Notes under the pieces: generated by a model
Database searches by the model: none
Seen by the model: the letters and a program-made list of their open reading frames with translations, nothing else
What the model was told of the DNA's origin: nothing
Made by a program: the position numbers and the translations under genes
Shown here: positions 35,259 to 44,072 of the stretch, piece by piece
Layout of the letters: each line of letters begins with the position of its first letter
How positions within the stretch are numbered: the first letter of the stretch is position 1
Origin: Brasilonema sennae CENA114
Lineage (GTDB): Bacteria; Cyanobacteriota; Cyanobacteriia; Cyanobacteriales; Nostocaceae
Length of the DNA: 64,000 nucleotides
Direction of reading: 5' to 3'
Assembly (NCBI RefSeq): GCF_006968745.1
Contig: NZ_CP030118.1
Location: 7,342,253-7,406,252 of the forward strand

Positions 35259-35365
35259 TTTTAAAATATTCATCAAATTTTAACTTCAGCTTATTGGAAT
35301 CTTAACTCCTAAATCTTATGCTCAATTGTGATAGGTAAAACAGTTATTCCTGGTGACGTTGCTTT

Positions 35366-35587
35366 TTAATTTTTGGCGTTGCTGCGCTCACCAACGCCCA
35401 AACCCATAGTTCCTATTGTCAAGGGGATGCCGACAATGGGAAGGATAACAATTCAGTTCAGAAGAATCCCAATAATGAAAAGAATGAGTTGAATGATTCC
35501 CTGACCAATCTTGCCAACGACAAGCGTTCCGATGGCAGGAAAGAAGATGTTAATGATAATCCCTGAAAGTCTCGTGGTTATGAACAA
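35366..35587 (-). pseudogene. small two-helix membrane protein with an in-frame TGA
   Basis: Leftward frame starting at TTG 35587 reads MFITTRLSGIIINIFFPAIG and continues TLVVGKIGQGIIQLILFIIGILLN, a pattern seen in short membrane proteins of the TM2/YqaE-like kind. A TGA at 35453-35455 stops it. Beyond the stop the same frame continues IVILPIVGIPLTIGTMGLGV to a TAA at 35366, also hydrophobic and glycine-rich as the second helix should be. This suggests a single nonsense mutation (perhaps Trp to stop), leaving a truncated or dead gene. An alternative is that only the first part is used. Confidence 0.5.
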
Positions 35588-35651
35588 ATAACGACTTGGT
35601 TTGAATTGATACTTAAAACCAGACCAAAAATTATGTCCAACATCCCATCCG

Positions 35652-35691
35652 CACAATAAGCGTTCATTTGGTGAACGCTTATTGTGTTTTT
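35652..35691. terminator. 15-bp perfect hairpin, possible bidirectional terminator
   Basis: CACAATAAGCGTTCA (35652-35666) and TGAACGCTTATTGTG (35672-35686) with a TTTGG loop and TTTTT on the plus side. It lies between the broken membrane protein gene and the COP23 gene. Confidence 0.6.
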
Positions 35692-35762
35692 GTAACAAAA
35701 ACTACTGAAATCACCGGATAATCCGACATTAACCAAATACTGGAAACAGGAAAAAACTAAAT

Positions 35763-36563
35763 TTAGCGGAATTTGTTGGGATTTAGGCGATTACCAGTTT
35801 GAGGTTGAGACTGCTGAGTCTTAAGCGACACACCGTTACGGAGTTTTTCTCCTGTACCGCGATCAGCACGATCTAGAAAAGGTTTGAGATTGATGGGGTC
35901 TTTAGAAGAAACAGAAGGTTTTTTACCACCAAAAATATTTTGCCCCAAATTGGAGAGTTCGTTACCACCACTTGTATAAGTGTTAACGCCAAAAGTTTGC
36001 TGTCCGCTATCAGCAGATGCTAAGTTTTGGAAAACGCTATTACGGACAACATAAGGATCTTTTTCCGGGGGTACTGTCAACACAATGCGACAGTAAGGAT
36101 TAGCTTCTGTGGTGACGCAGAGAATATTCTGTCTGTTCTCTATCGCTGTCTTCAGTTCCACTAAGCCATCTGGGCGATATGTTTCCAAGCGTTCGGCAAT
36201 TGCTTGGCAACGCTGTTGTGAATCCCAGCCGCCACCCAAAGTCCTAGGACTCGCCCAAGGGAAGTATTGACCTGGTTGACTTTCTGGCTGGTACATCACG
36301 GTGTACTGACCATTGTAAGACTGACAGAAAAATCGATTACTGCTACTTATAGGTGATGAGGTATTTGTTCTGGTTGTACTGGAAGATCCATCTGTTTCTA
36401 TTGTTCTTGTTCTAGTTGTTGTTGAGCCACCGCTTGCTGGTTGTGTTGGTACAACAATATCACCACCTCCACGACGAACTTGCCCAAATGCTGCTGCAGG
36501 ACCTAGAACAAAGGATAAACTCACAGCACTCAAAAAAAGAAGTTTCACAGGTTGAGATAGCAT
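35763..36563 (-). CDS. COP23 domain protein (secreted)
   Basis: 266-residue protein with a signal peptide (MLSQPVKLLFLSAVSLSFVL...AAAFG) and a COP23 domain at about 90-230 (RFFCQSYNGQYTVMYQPE, ILCVTTEANPYC, CRIVLTVPPEKD) with four conserved cysteines. COP23 was named for a circadian-oscillating membrane-associated protein of unicellular cyanobacteria; its function is unknown. The start at 36563 is chosen because it begins the signal peptide. The frame extends to 36722, but the extra part is translated heptamer repeat (PAPCSLL). Confidence 0.87.
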   Translation of the reverse strand: MLSQPVKLLFLSAVSLSFVLGPAAAFGQVRRGGGDIVVPTQPASGGSTTTRTRTIETDGSSSTTRTNTSSPISSSNRFFCQSYNGQYTVMYQPESQPGQYFPWASPRTLGGGWDSQQRCQAIAERLETYRPDGLVELKTAIENRQNILCVTTEANPYCRIVLTVPPEKDPYVVRNSVFQNLASADSGQQTFGVNTYTSGGNELSNLGQNIFGGKKPSVSSKDPINLKPFLDRADRGTGEKLRNGVSLKTQQSQPQTGNRLNPNKFR

Positions 36564-36656
36564 AGACAGATCTAAAAAGCTGGTGAATTTGACGTTGGGA
36601 GTTAATAATTCCAGTGACGAAGAATCTTGTGATTTTGATTCTTCAATTCTGTGAAT

Positions 36657-36705
36657 AGGGAACAGGGAGCAGGGAGCAGGGAGCAGGGAGCAGGGAGCAG
36701 GGAAC
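36657..36705. repeat. (GGGAGCA)n heptamer repeat upstream of COP23
   Basis: About seven GGGAGCA/GGGAACA units in the 5' flank of the COP23 gene. The remainder of 36564-37030 has no supported gene. Confidence 0.88.
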
Positions 36706-37030
36706 ACCCGAACGCTTAACATACACGAAGAGCGAAGCTTCGCAAAAATCTGCGGAGGAATCGTATATACCTGTTCTGTGTTACGTACACCACGGCTAGG
36801 AGTACAGCAATGGTGTGCCCCTAGGGTTTTTCCAATATGCCACTCAATGGAAATCTGCTATATTTGCGACAGCTTAAGTTATTTTTTGTAATTTTTAATG
36901 CCAAATTTAATACCAAAGCTGTCAAAATCGGAAAAATATCGTCGCACATAAGATTGCGATCAATAAAAAAAATCAAAGTCGCTGTTAAAATCCAAATAAT
37001 TTATAAGCTAGAATTAAGCCCCTGACTTTT

Positions 37031-38917
37031 ATGAGAGAAACTATCCTAGACGTTCGCAATTTACAAGTTGAGTTTTCGGGTGAGAGTAAAAGTGTCAAAG
37101 CAGTAGATGGGATATCTTTTGAATTACATCGAGGAGAAACTCTAGGAATAGTCGGAGAGTCGGGAAGCGGAAAATCAGTCACATCGCTGGCAGTTATGGG
37201 GTTGGTTCAAAATCCTGGTAGGATTAGTGGCGGTGAAATTTGGTTTCACCCTCAAGAGAATGGCGCACCGATCAATTTAGTGGAATTGCCTAGGGAGCAA
37301 ATACAGATCCACAGAGGCGGCGACATTGCCATGATTTTCCAAGAACCGATGAGTTCGCTCAATCCGGTTTACACGATTGGGTTTCAGATAACGGAAGCTA
37401 TTTTGCGACACCAGAGTGTTTCGGCATCTGAAGCACGACGAATGGCGATCGCCGGTTTGCAAGAGGTCAAACTCCTTCCTAGCGATGAAGCCCTCAAGGA
37501 ACAGTATATCGAAACTTGGAAACAAACTTCCTTCGGTTCATCAACTCCAGACGAGCAAAAAATAGCACAGTTGGTGAAGCAGCACAAAGAAGCTATCCTA
37601 GAACGTTATCCGCATCAACTTTCTGGTGGACAGTTGCAACGGGTGATGATCGCAATGGCAATTTCTTGCAACCCACTGCTGCTGATTGCAGATGAACCTA
37701 CCACAGCATTGGATGTGACGGTACAAGCAACGATCCTTGAGCTGTTGCGAGAATTGCAGCAGCGCCGTCAAATGGCATTAATTTTCATCACGCACGACTT
37801 AGGACTCATTTCAGAAGTTGCTGACAAAGTCGCCGTGATGTACAGAGGCAAAGTTGTAGAATACGATTCGGCGGCACAAATTTTTTCAAATCCGCAGCAT
37901 CCATACACAAAAGGCTTAGTAGCTTGTCGCCCCACACTTAACCGTCGTCCCCAAAAACTGCTGACAGTTTCTGACTACATGGATGTGGAGGAAACGCCAA
38001 CAGGAGATTTGATCATTCAAGAAAAACAACCTCAACAACCTGTGGAAGTGACAACTGAAGAGATAAATCAAAGGTTGCAAAGCTTAGAACACCAGCAATC
38101 TCTTTTGGAAGTCCGTGATTTGAAGGTTGGTTTCCCAATACGGGGGGCGTTTGGTGGCACAAAACGCTATTTTATGGCAGTCAATAGCGTTTCCTTTGAT
38201 GTGAAAAAGGGAGAAACGCTGGGATTGGTGGGAGAATCTGGTTGCGGTAAAACCACTCTTGGCAGAACCTTGCTGCGATTAATTGAACCAATGAGTGGTC
38301 AAATTATTTTTGAAGGGCAAGATATCACAAAACTCAAAGGCAAAGCATTACAGAAGTTGCGGCGAGAAATGCAGATTGTCTTCCAAAACCCCTTTAGCTC
38401 GCTTGATCCACGCTTCAAGGTTGGGGAAGCAATTATGGAACCTTTGGTGATTCACTCGATTGGTAACACAAAGCAACAAAGGCGAGAACGTGTCGCTTAC
38501 CTCTTAGAACGCGTGGGTTTGAGTGCAGACGCGATCAACCGCTATCCGCATCAGTTTTCTGGTGGTCAACGTCAGCGGGTTTGTATTGCCCGTTCTTTGG
38601 CATTAAATCCTAAGTTTATCATCTGTGATGAATCGGTTTCAGCGCTGGATGTATCTGTGCAAGCACAAGTGCTAAATCTGCTCAAAGAATTGCAAGCTGA
38701 GTTTGGGTTGACTTATATCTTCATTTCTCACGACTTGAGTGTGGTGAAATTTATGAGCGATCGCATCTTGGTAATGAATCGCGGTGAAATCGTCGAACAA
38801 GGGACAGCAGAGAGTATTTACCGCGAACCCAAAGAGGAATACACCCAAAAACTCATCGCCTCAATTCCTACTGGAAGTGCTGAACGGGTGCGACAACGGC
38901 AAACTAGGGCGTTGTAA
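37031..38917 (+). CDS. double ATPase of a peptide/nickel-type ABC importer (DppDF-like fusion)
   Basis: 628-residue protein with two complete ABC ATPase domains of the oligopeptide/dipeptide family. Domain 1 (about 5-300) has GESGSGKSV, LSGGQLQRVMIA and LLIADEPTTALD. Domain 2 (about 355-625) has GESGCGKTTLG, FSGGQRQRVCIARSLA and IICDESVSALD, where the usual Pro after DE is Ser. Fusions of this type (GsiA/YejF-like) energise one permease pair. No permease or binding protein lies nearby, so it is an orphan whose substrate is unknown. Confidence 0.93.
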   Translation: MRETILDVRNLQVEFSGESKSVKAVDGISFELHRGETLGIVGESGSGKSVTSLAVMGLVQNPGRISGGEIWFHPQENGAPINLVELPREQIQIHRGGDIAMIFQEPMSSLNPVYTIGFQITEAILRHQSVSASEARRMAIAGLQEVKLLPSDEALKEQYIETWKQTSFGSSTPDEQKIAQLVKQHKEAILERYPHQLSGGQLQRVMIAMAISCNPLLLIADEPTTALDVTVQATILELLRELQQRRQMALIFITHDLGLISEVADKVAVMYRGKVVEYDSAAQIFSNPQHPYTKGLVACRPTLNRRPQKLLTVSDYMDVEETPTGDLIIQEKQPQQPVEVTTEEINQRLQSLEHQQSLLEVRDLKVGFPIRGAFGGTKRYFMAVNSVSFDVKKGETLGLVGESGCGKTTLGRTLLRLIEPMSGQIIFEGQDITKLKGKALQKLRREMQIVFQNPFSSLDPRFKVGEAIMEPLVIHSIGNTKQQRRERVAYLLERVGLSADAINRYPHQFSGGQRQRVCIARSLALNPKFIICDESVSALDVSVQAQVLNLLKELQAEFGLTYIFISHDLSVVKFMSDRILVMNRGEIVEQGTAESIYREPKEEYTQKLIASIPTGSAERVRQRQTRAL

Positions 38918-39171
38918 GAGGCGCGTTGATAACATACCTTATGATCCCAGAGGGTTTTGTCTGCCGCACTCAACTGACAAATCCCTCTCAAGTCAGAGGT
39001 AGATTCTATGTTGTGGCAGATGATTTTTTGCCTGTGTTTAAGTATGTTAATTAAAGTGAATAATAAAGCCATTTTTGCATAGCCCACAAGTACTCCAAAT
39101 TGTGGATAATAACTCTTGGGATTATGCTATTTGAGCGCAAACAACCATAATAAGGAAGAACAAGCCGAAGT

Positions 39172-39990
39172 ATGGATAATATAGACAAAGCTGATAGTAC
39201 TCCAGGTGCTAAGCCATCATCTAACGAACCCAAACAAATTTCTAAAACACTTGATGTAGATGGTCACCGTCCGATTGACCCAGCTGATATTGAAGTTCAA
39301 GAAACTGTTAACATAGATGGTGAGCGTCCAATCGCCAAAAGTGAATTTGACCGTTCTAAAACCATAGATGTAGATGGTCACCGTCCGATTGGCAAGAGTG
39401 CTTTTAAGAATCATGACATGCTTGCTGTAGATGGCAACCGTCCAATTGACCCAAGTAGTTTTAAAGTTAGGGAGACTGTCAACATAGATGGTGAACGTCC
39501 CGTTGCTAAGAGTGATTTTCGCATAATAGACACCCAAAACATTGATGGTGAGCGTCCAATCACTTCAAATAACACTGACGAAATCGATACCACTGCCAAA
39601 AATTCCGCTCAAAATACAACAGGTAGTAGGCCATCATCTAACGAACCCAAACAAGTTTCTAAAACACTTGATGTAGATGGTCACCGTCCAATCGACCCAA
39701 ATAACATGCAAGTTCAGGGTACTCTCAACATAGATGGTGAACGTCCTCTCGCCAAGGGTAATTTTGAGATTTCTAGAACCTTAAATGTAGATGGTAACCG
39801 TCCAATTGGCAAGAGTGCTTTTAAGAATCATGACATGCTTGCTGTAGATGGCAAGCGTCCAATTGATCCAGGTGATATGAACGTTGGGCATACCGTCAAC
39901 ATAGACGGCGAACGTCCCGTTGCTAAAAGTGATTTTGACATAATAGACACCCAGGACATTGATGGTGAGCGTCCAATTACTTCAAAGTAA
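39172..39990 (+). CDS. VDG-x-RPI repeat protein, function unknown
   Basis: 272-residue protein made of twelve copies of a roughly 23-residue unit with core (V/I)DGxRP(I/V/L), alternately followed by DP, AK, GK or TS. The twelve units form two super-repeats of six, each introduced by PSSNEPKQ(I/V)SKTLDVDG; the two super-repeats are offset by 417 bp (139 codons). No signal peptide, cysteine or membrane segment; strongly hydrophilic. Similar RPI-type repeat proteins of unknown role exist in filamentous cyanobacteria. The ATG at 39172 follows AAGGAAGAACAAG. It may be a structural, scaffold or matrix protein, but no function is assigned. Confidence 0.85.
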   Translation: MDNIDKADSTPGAKPSSNEPKQISKTLDVDGHRPIDPADIEVQETVNIDGERPIAKSEFDRSKTIDVDGHRPIGKSAFKNHDMLAVDGNRPIDPSSFKVRETVNIDGERPVAKSDFRIIDTQNIDGERPITSNNTDEIDTTAKNSAQNTTGSRPSSNEPKQVSKTLDVDGHRPIDPNNMQVQGTLNIDGERPLAKGNFEISRTLNVDGNRPIGKSAFKNHDMLAVDGKRPIDPGDMNVGHTVNIDGERPVAKSDFDIIDTQDIDGERPITSK

Positions 39991-40153
39991 GAGTCAAGAA
40001 CCTTGAATAATAAGCGCTCGATCTAGACTCACATTTTCATCCAAATGAAATCCAATTTTGCTGAAGCGCGGTTTTCAAGTAAATAAACCAGGGGGTAGAG
40101 GCTGATCTTGCCGTTCCCCTACGAAAATCTGTGGTTCAATGTACTGAAAATAG

Positions 40154-40201
40154 CTGTCAGATTTCGATTTCTTTATAAATTCTCACGCTGACAGTTTTTT
40201 T
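40154..40201 (+). terminator. possible terminator after the repeat protein
   Basis: CTGTCAG (40154-40160) and CTGACAG (40188-40194) with a 27-nt loop followed by seven T. It lies about 160 bp past the stop. Weak because of the long loop. Confidence 0.4.
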
Positions 40202-40228
40202 ATATCTATTTTCAAAAATATCTGTACT

Positions 40229-40603
40229 TCAGTTCAAAATCTTTAATATTTTTGCCATTAATATGTCAAATTTGATAGGTTTACGCATAAAGTCATTTGC
40301 CCCTATTTTTAATCCTTCTGCTCCATCAGTGTCATTACCAGCTGTTATTAGTAAAATCGGAAGGAAGCGGAGTTGATCATTTTGACGGATACTTTTGGTT
40401 ACTTCAAAACCATTCATTCCTGGCATCATCAAATCTAACAGGACTAAATCAGGTGGTGATGCTTGAATCTTAGTTAAGGCTAAAAGACCATTCAAAGCAG
40501 TATCAACATTAAATCCCTCTGCTTCTAAAAATGTTTGAAGCAAAAATATATTGTTAGGAACATCATCCACAATCAAAATTCGCTGAGCAGTGGGAAACAC
40601 CAT
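40229..40603 (-). CDS. stand-alone response regulator receiver
   Basis: 124-residue single receiver domain (QRILIVDDVPNNIFLLQTFL, phospho-acceptor Asp57 in LVLLDLMMPGMNG, switch Thr in LLITAGND, Lys in FMRKPI). No output domain, so it probably works by protein contact or in a phosphorelay. Kinase partner unknown; several kinases are encoded in this window. Confidence 0.93.
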   Translation of the reverse strand: MVFPTAQRILIVDDVPNNIFLLQTFLEAEGFNVDTALNGLLALTKIQASPPDLVLLDLMMPGMNGFEVTKSIRQNDQLRFLPILLITAGNDTDGAEGLKIGANDFMRKPIKFDILMAKILKILN

Positions 40604-40904
40604 AAAAAATAAATATTAAATGAATTTAACGGTTCAAACGGTTTATCTTCAAAAATTGATATAAACAATCAAATATGCGGTAGAAATTTTCATCTGGAAG
40701 TTTGATGGTTTCATGTTCTGTAAGCGATATCGCTACTTGTTGTTGAGTTGTCCTCAACAGCCTAAAACGACAGAATTGCGTTTTACACATGATCATCAAT
40801 TTGTATAGTGCCTAAGTCCTAGAGAAAATCACACATTTAGCACTTGTATATACAGCAGTAGATAGGTTGTTTTTTATTTTGATTATCCATTAGTTTACAC
40901 TAAA

Positions 40905-40964
40905 TTTGTACAGGTTTCCAAAACTTGTACAAGTTTATGATTGTAAATATAATATTTGTACAAG
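40905..40964 (+). promoter_or_regulatory. promoter with three TTGTACAAG-type operators
   Basis: Three sites precede the gene at 40971: TTTGTACAGG (40905-40914), AAACTTGTACAAGTTT (40921-40936, a perfect 16-bp palindrome) and TTTGTACAAG (40955-40964). TATAAT at 40948-40953 with TTGTAC at 40925-40930 (17-bp spacing) makes a consensus-like promoter whose -35 lies inside the central palindrome, while the third site covers the expected start point. Binding would block transcription, as in autorepression. The remaining part of the 40604-40904 spacer shows nothing specific. Confidence 0.72.
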
Positions 40965-40970
40965 TAACTT

Positions 40971-41351
40971 ATGTTAGATACTCCCCAACGTGGCAAGCGA
41001 GGTCCAGCCCCTTCATGGAAGCTTGGTAGAACCCGTGCTATCAGAGTGCCGATAGTCTTAGCTGATGCTCTACTGGAACTAGCCAGAGAAATAGATAATG
41101 ATCAAAAGCCTTTATTTAATATTTTGGTCACAGAGTCAGATAAACAAGTAGCTCTTGTTGTGAGTTCTCAAAGCGATGAGGAGGAAAATGACTTTGATGA
41201 AGAAAAAACAAATCAAAAGCGTGCTTTAGCTATTATGCATGCTGAGGCTAAAGCTAGATATACTAAAGCTCAGACTAATTTTGTTAAGGCTCAAGCTCTG
41301 TTTTTGAAACGAAAAAATTACAATTTGATAAATCGCCTCAAAATTAAGTAA
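40971..41351 (+). CDS. small putative DNA-binding regulator (KRGPAPSWKLGRTRAIRVP family)
   Basis: 126-residue protein with a basic N-terminus KRGPAPSWKLGRTRAIRVP, then VLADALLELAREIDND, a short helical segment resembling ribbon-helix-helix or AbrB-like small regulators found on cyanobacterial plasmids and chromosomes. The C-terminal half is a charged helix (KAQTNFVKAQALFLKRKNY). No assigned family function. The three palindromic sites over its promoter suggest that it represses itself. No ribosome site is obvious; the ATG at 40971 follows the third operator by 6 bp, so the leader is short. Confidence 0.75.
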   Translation: MLDTPQRGKRGPAPSWKLGRTRAIRVPIVLADALLELAREIDNDQKPLFNILVTESDKQVALVVSSQSDEEENDFDEEKTNQKRALAIMHAEAKARYTKAQTNFVKAQALFLKRKNYNLINRLKIK

Positions 41352-41430
41352 ATCTGTTAGCTGATTCTGTTAGCGTGATGTAAGCAGTGCGATATGCCTA
41401 GCTCCGCTGCAATTGGGAGGAATAACAAAA

Positions 41431-42480
41431 ATGCCTGGACACGATCTCATCGTTGTCGGAGCATCGGCAGGCGGAGTTGAAGCACTTTCTTACTTAGTCA
41501 AGAATTTACCGCCAGACCTGAATGCTGCTGTGATGATTGTGCTTCATGTACCAAGCCACGGTACAAGTGTTATGCCACGCATCCTTAGCCGTGCTGGAAA
41601 ATTGCCAGCATCTCATGCAAAAGATGGCGAAGTCATTGAATTGAGAAGAATTTATGTTGCCCCGCCAAACTATCACCTACTGGTAAAACCAGGATATATA
41701 CACTTGACACGCGGAGCAACAGAAAACGGTCATCGTCCAGCTATTGACCCACTGTTTCGCACTGCAGCGCGAGCTTATGGGCGACGAGTGGTTGCTGTGG
41801 TGCTAACGGGTGTTCTTGACGACGGAACAGCAGGACTAAGGGCAGTGAAAATGCGCAATGGTGTTGCAGTTGTTCAAAACCCCGAAGATGCAATGTATCC
41901 TGGGATGCCGCGCAGCGCCATCGAGAACGTAGATGATATTGACTATATCCTGCCTCTGTCGGATATTGCAGATATCTTGGTAAATCTAGCTAACACGCCC
42001 GTGGAAGGCGAAGAAGATCCTGTGCCTGAGGAGATTGAATTTGAATCTGGCTTGGTGGAGTTGGATATGAACGTACTTAATAACGAAGAAAGACCAGGCA
42101 AACCTTCTACTTTTGGCTGTCCAGACTGTGGTGGTACTTTGTGGGATCTTTCAGACGGAAAGTTATTGCGGTTTCGATGCCGTACGGGTCATGCTTATTC
42201 AGCAGAAACTCTGCTGGCAAAGCAATCTGATGCTTTGGAAGATGCGTTGTGGTTTGCCCTCAGGGCATTGGAAGAGAAAGCATCTTTATCAACTCGGATG
42301 GCGAAACGGATGCGCGATCGCAACCAAGTTTTATCAGCACAACGACTGGAAGAGCAAGTGAAGGATTCTCAAAAACGTGCTGGGGTTATTCGGGATGTCC
42401 TGCTCAAGGGTAACCCTACACCAGCAGAGGGGAACAACAGCAAAGCGCCAGAAGACGAAGAACCAACTAATATCTCGTAA
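41431..42480 (+). CDS. stand-alone CheB-type protein-glutamate methylesterase
   Basis: 349-residue CheB without a receiver domain. The catalytic triad regions are GASAGGVEAL (Ser12), LHVPSHG (His) and LTGVLDDGTAG (Asp). After the esterase domain (about 1-190) comes a Zn-ribbon-like module CPDCGGTLWDL...FRCRTGHAYS and a helical tail. ATG 41431 is preceded by GGGAGGA; an upstream in-frame start at 41413 would include that site. It removes methyl groups from chemoreceptor-like proteins or unknown targets; a CheR-PAS gene lies 2.8 kb downstream on the same strand. Confidence 0.92.
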   Translation: MPGHDLIVVGASAGGVEALSYLVKNLPPDLNAAVMIVLHVPSHGTSVMPRILSRAGKLPASHAKDGEVIELRRIYVAPPNYHLLVKPGYIHLTRGATENGHRPAIDPLFRTAARAYGRRVVAVVLTGVLDDGTAGLRAVKMRNGVAVVQNPEDAMYPGMPRSAIENVDDIDYILPLSDIADILVNLANTPVEGEEDPVPEEIEFESGLVELDMNVLNNEERPGKPSTFGCPDCGGTLWDLSDGKLLRFRCRTGHAYSAETLLAKQSDALEDALWFALRALEEKASLSTRMAKRMRDRNQVLSAQRLEEQVKDSQKRAGVIRDVLLKGNPTPAEGNNSKAPEDEEPTNIS

Positions 42481-42525
42481 ATGTTTAGGAATATAGCTCT
42501 TGTACTTCGTTGTCATACAGTCCAA

Positions 42526-42607
42526 ACCTCACCCTCGCTTTTAGCGTAGCTAAAATCTTTCCCTCTCCTTAGCAAGGAGAGGGATGCCCGACAGGGCAGG
42601 GTGAGGT
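42526..42607. repeat. ACCTCACC...GGTGAGGT hairpin repeat
   Basis: Another member of the family at 24871. The centre has CTCTCCTTAGCAAGGAGAG; a TTTTAGCGTAGCTAAAA dyad is inserted near 42536-42553. Confidence 0.8.
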
Positions 42608-42721
42608 TTTGAGTGAGATGTGTGTACACCGTAGCCCGAACTTGGGGGAGGGGTCAAATCAAGGTGAGTTCAAAGGTTTAAACGTTAAATAGACACCAAT
42701 TCATGCATAGCAAAGCCAACG

Positions 42722-43132
42722 CTACGATACGAATTTTGCCGCTATGTCTACCAAGCCATCAAAAGATGATGTTTGAATGAAGTACGAGTAAGCGCCTAAG
42801 CTGGCAGCTTGAATCAAATGCTTTGGATCGTCATAGGTACTCATGACCACAACTGGTAAATTCTTCAGTTCGGGATGCTGCTTGACCCATGCAAGTAACT
42901 CAAAACCTGACATATAGGGCATATTTATATTTGTCAATATGATTACTGGTAGTGGGTAATTCTCTCTGTTAAGATAAGGTTCTTTACCCGACAAGTAATC
43001 CACAGCTTCTTGTCCATTCTTGATAACTTGAAAAGAAACTGGCAAATTAGCAGCATGAAATAAAGACTGAATCAGAAACCCTACATCAGGGTTATCTTCG
43101 ACTAACAAAATGGTTTTACTTTTCTCCCCCAT
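42722..43132 (-). CDS. receiver domain with phospho-acceptor Asp replaced by Asn
   Basis: 136-residue receiver of the cyanobacterial RcpA-like group (TILLVEDNPDVGFLIQSLF, DPKHLIQAASLGA). At the phosphorylation site the usual LLDxNMP reads ILTNINMP, so the acceptor is Asn68; the codon AAT was checked on the reverse strand. The acidic pair ED (12-13) remains. The switch and Lys positions read VVVMSTYDDP and SYFIQTSSF, so the catalytic Lys also appears lost. It is therefore a pseudo-receiver, possibly locked in one state. It starts 11 bp after the stop of an intact receiver gene. The ATG at 43132 (MGEKSK) is preferred over 43153. Confidence 0.88.
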   Translation of the reverse strand: MGEKSKTILLVEDNPDVGFLIQSLFHAANLPVSFQVIKNGQEAVDYLSGKEPYLNRENYPLPVIILTNINMPYMSGFELLAWVKQHPELKNLPVVVMSTYDDPKHLIQAASLGAYSYFIQTSSFDGLVDIAAKFVS

Positions 43133-43143
43133 TAGTACTATAT

Positions 43144-43629
43144 TTAATTGCAATTGACTAAAAAATTTGCTATTTCTATGACTAACTCTCTATTGTCAAA
43201 AGGCTTAGTCAGATAATTTTGAAATCCTGACTTGAAAGCAAGTTGGCGTGCTTCATCTGTATCTACAGCTGTTAGCGCTATTGCAGGTATTGCTTTTTTT
43301 TGTGTATTTTCCAGCGTTCTGATTTTACCAATTAATGAATAACCGTCTTCTTGCGGCATAACGATATCGATAATTAAAAAGTCTAGTTCAAAATCTCTGA
43401 TGACCTCAAGGGCTTCGCTTGCAGATGTTGCCGTCATGACTTTAGCGCCGTAATCTTCAAGAATAACAGTAATTAAAATAAGGGTATCAATATTATCATC
43501 GACGACAATAATTCGCAAATTATTGAGTGTCTTGACGTTTATATCGTCCTCAGGATATTGATTATCAAAACTTTTTAACACGATAACACTTACCTCTGCC
43601 AAATCCCCCTGACTGTCATCGCTTTTCAT
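43144..43629 (-). CDS. response regulator receiver
   Basis: 161-residue protein. A 38-residue acidic N-terminal extension precedes a complete receiver (LRIIVVDDNIDTLILITVIL, Asp88 in LIIDIVMPQEDGYSL, ALTAVD, KPFDNREL). Receivers of this kind often follow hybrid kinases. Operon with the Asn-type pseudo-receiver downstream. Confidence 0.91.
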   Translation of the reverse strand: MKSDDSQGDLAEVSVIVLKSFDNQYPEDDINVKTLNNLRIIVVDDNIDTLILITVILEDYGAKVMTATSASEALEVIRDFELDFLIIDIVMPQEDGYSLIGKIRTLENTQKKAIPAIALTAVDTDEARQLAFKSGFQNYLTKPFDNRELVIEIANFLVNCN

Positions 43630-44072
43630 AGCTATGTTAAAAAGGTTGCACGTTGAGCGATAAGCTCAACCTCTTTGCCCTTGCGGCTATGCTGTTAGCT
43701 CTAAACAGAGCGCTTTTGGCTCTAACTTCCCTTGCTGTGCTTCTGATAGCAGCACTCCTTGTTCTGATGACAGCGTTTTGAGTCATTATCACTAGGATTT
43801 TTGGGATGGTGTTGCTATGGCTGGCAGGTTTTGAGGTGACCTCGGTAATCAAAACACGACTCTGGGTCATGTTTAAGTTACTTCTAGGGATATATGCATC
43901 TACTTCCGCTTTGCTTATTGTGTTTCTAGCTACACGCATTTCAAACAATTAGCTATATACTACAAACTCAGAATCTACCTATTTACTAGTTATTTGTCTA
44001 TCCGCTACCGTACATAATTAATATCAACGCAGCTAACTGTATGGTTAATTTACGACTAGTTTAATAAGACTA
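43630..44072. other. intergenic, no supported gene
   Basis: 443 bp upstream of both the receiver pair and the Crp-like gene. A 103-codon leftward frame (43637-43948) and a 30-codon hydrophobic rightward frame (43689-43781) overlap here; neither has family similarity I recognise. ACTAGTTTAATAAGACTAGT (about 44055-44074) is a dyad just before the Crp-like start and could be an operator. Confidence 0.5.

Noticed and set aside
36564..36722. N-terminal extension of the COP23 protein
   Set aside because: It only translates the GGGAGCA heptamer array (PAPCSLL) ahead of a clear signal peptide start.
36837..37025. 62-codon frame before the double ATPase gene
   Set aside because: AT-rich, Lys/Ile-biased, no family and no ribosome site.
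43689..43781. 30-residue hydrophobic rightward frame
   Set aside because: Repetitive Leu/Ala coding from GC-biased DNA, no ribosome site seen and overlap with another chance frame.
43637..43948. 103-codon leftward frame upstream of the receiver pair
   Set aside because: Unusual composition, no recognisable family and no clear ribosome site; likely chance.
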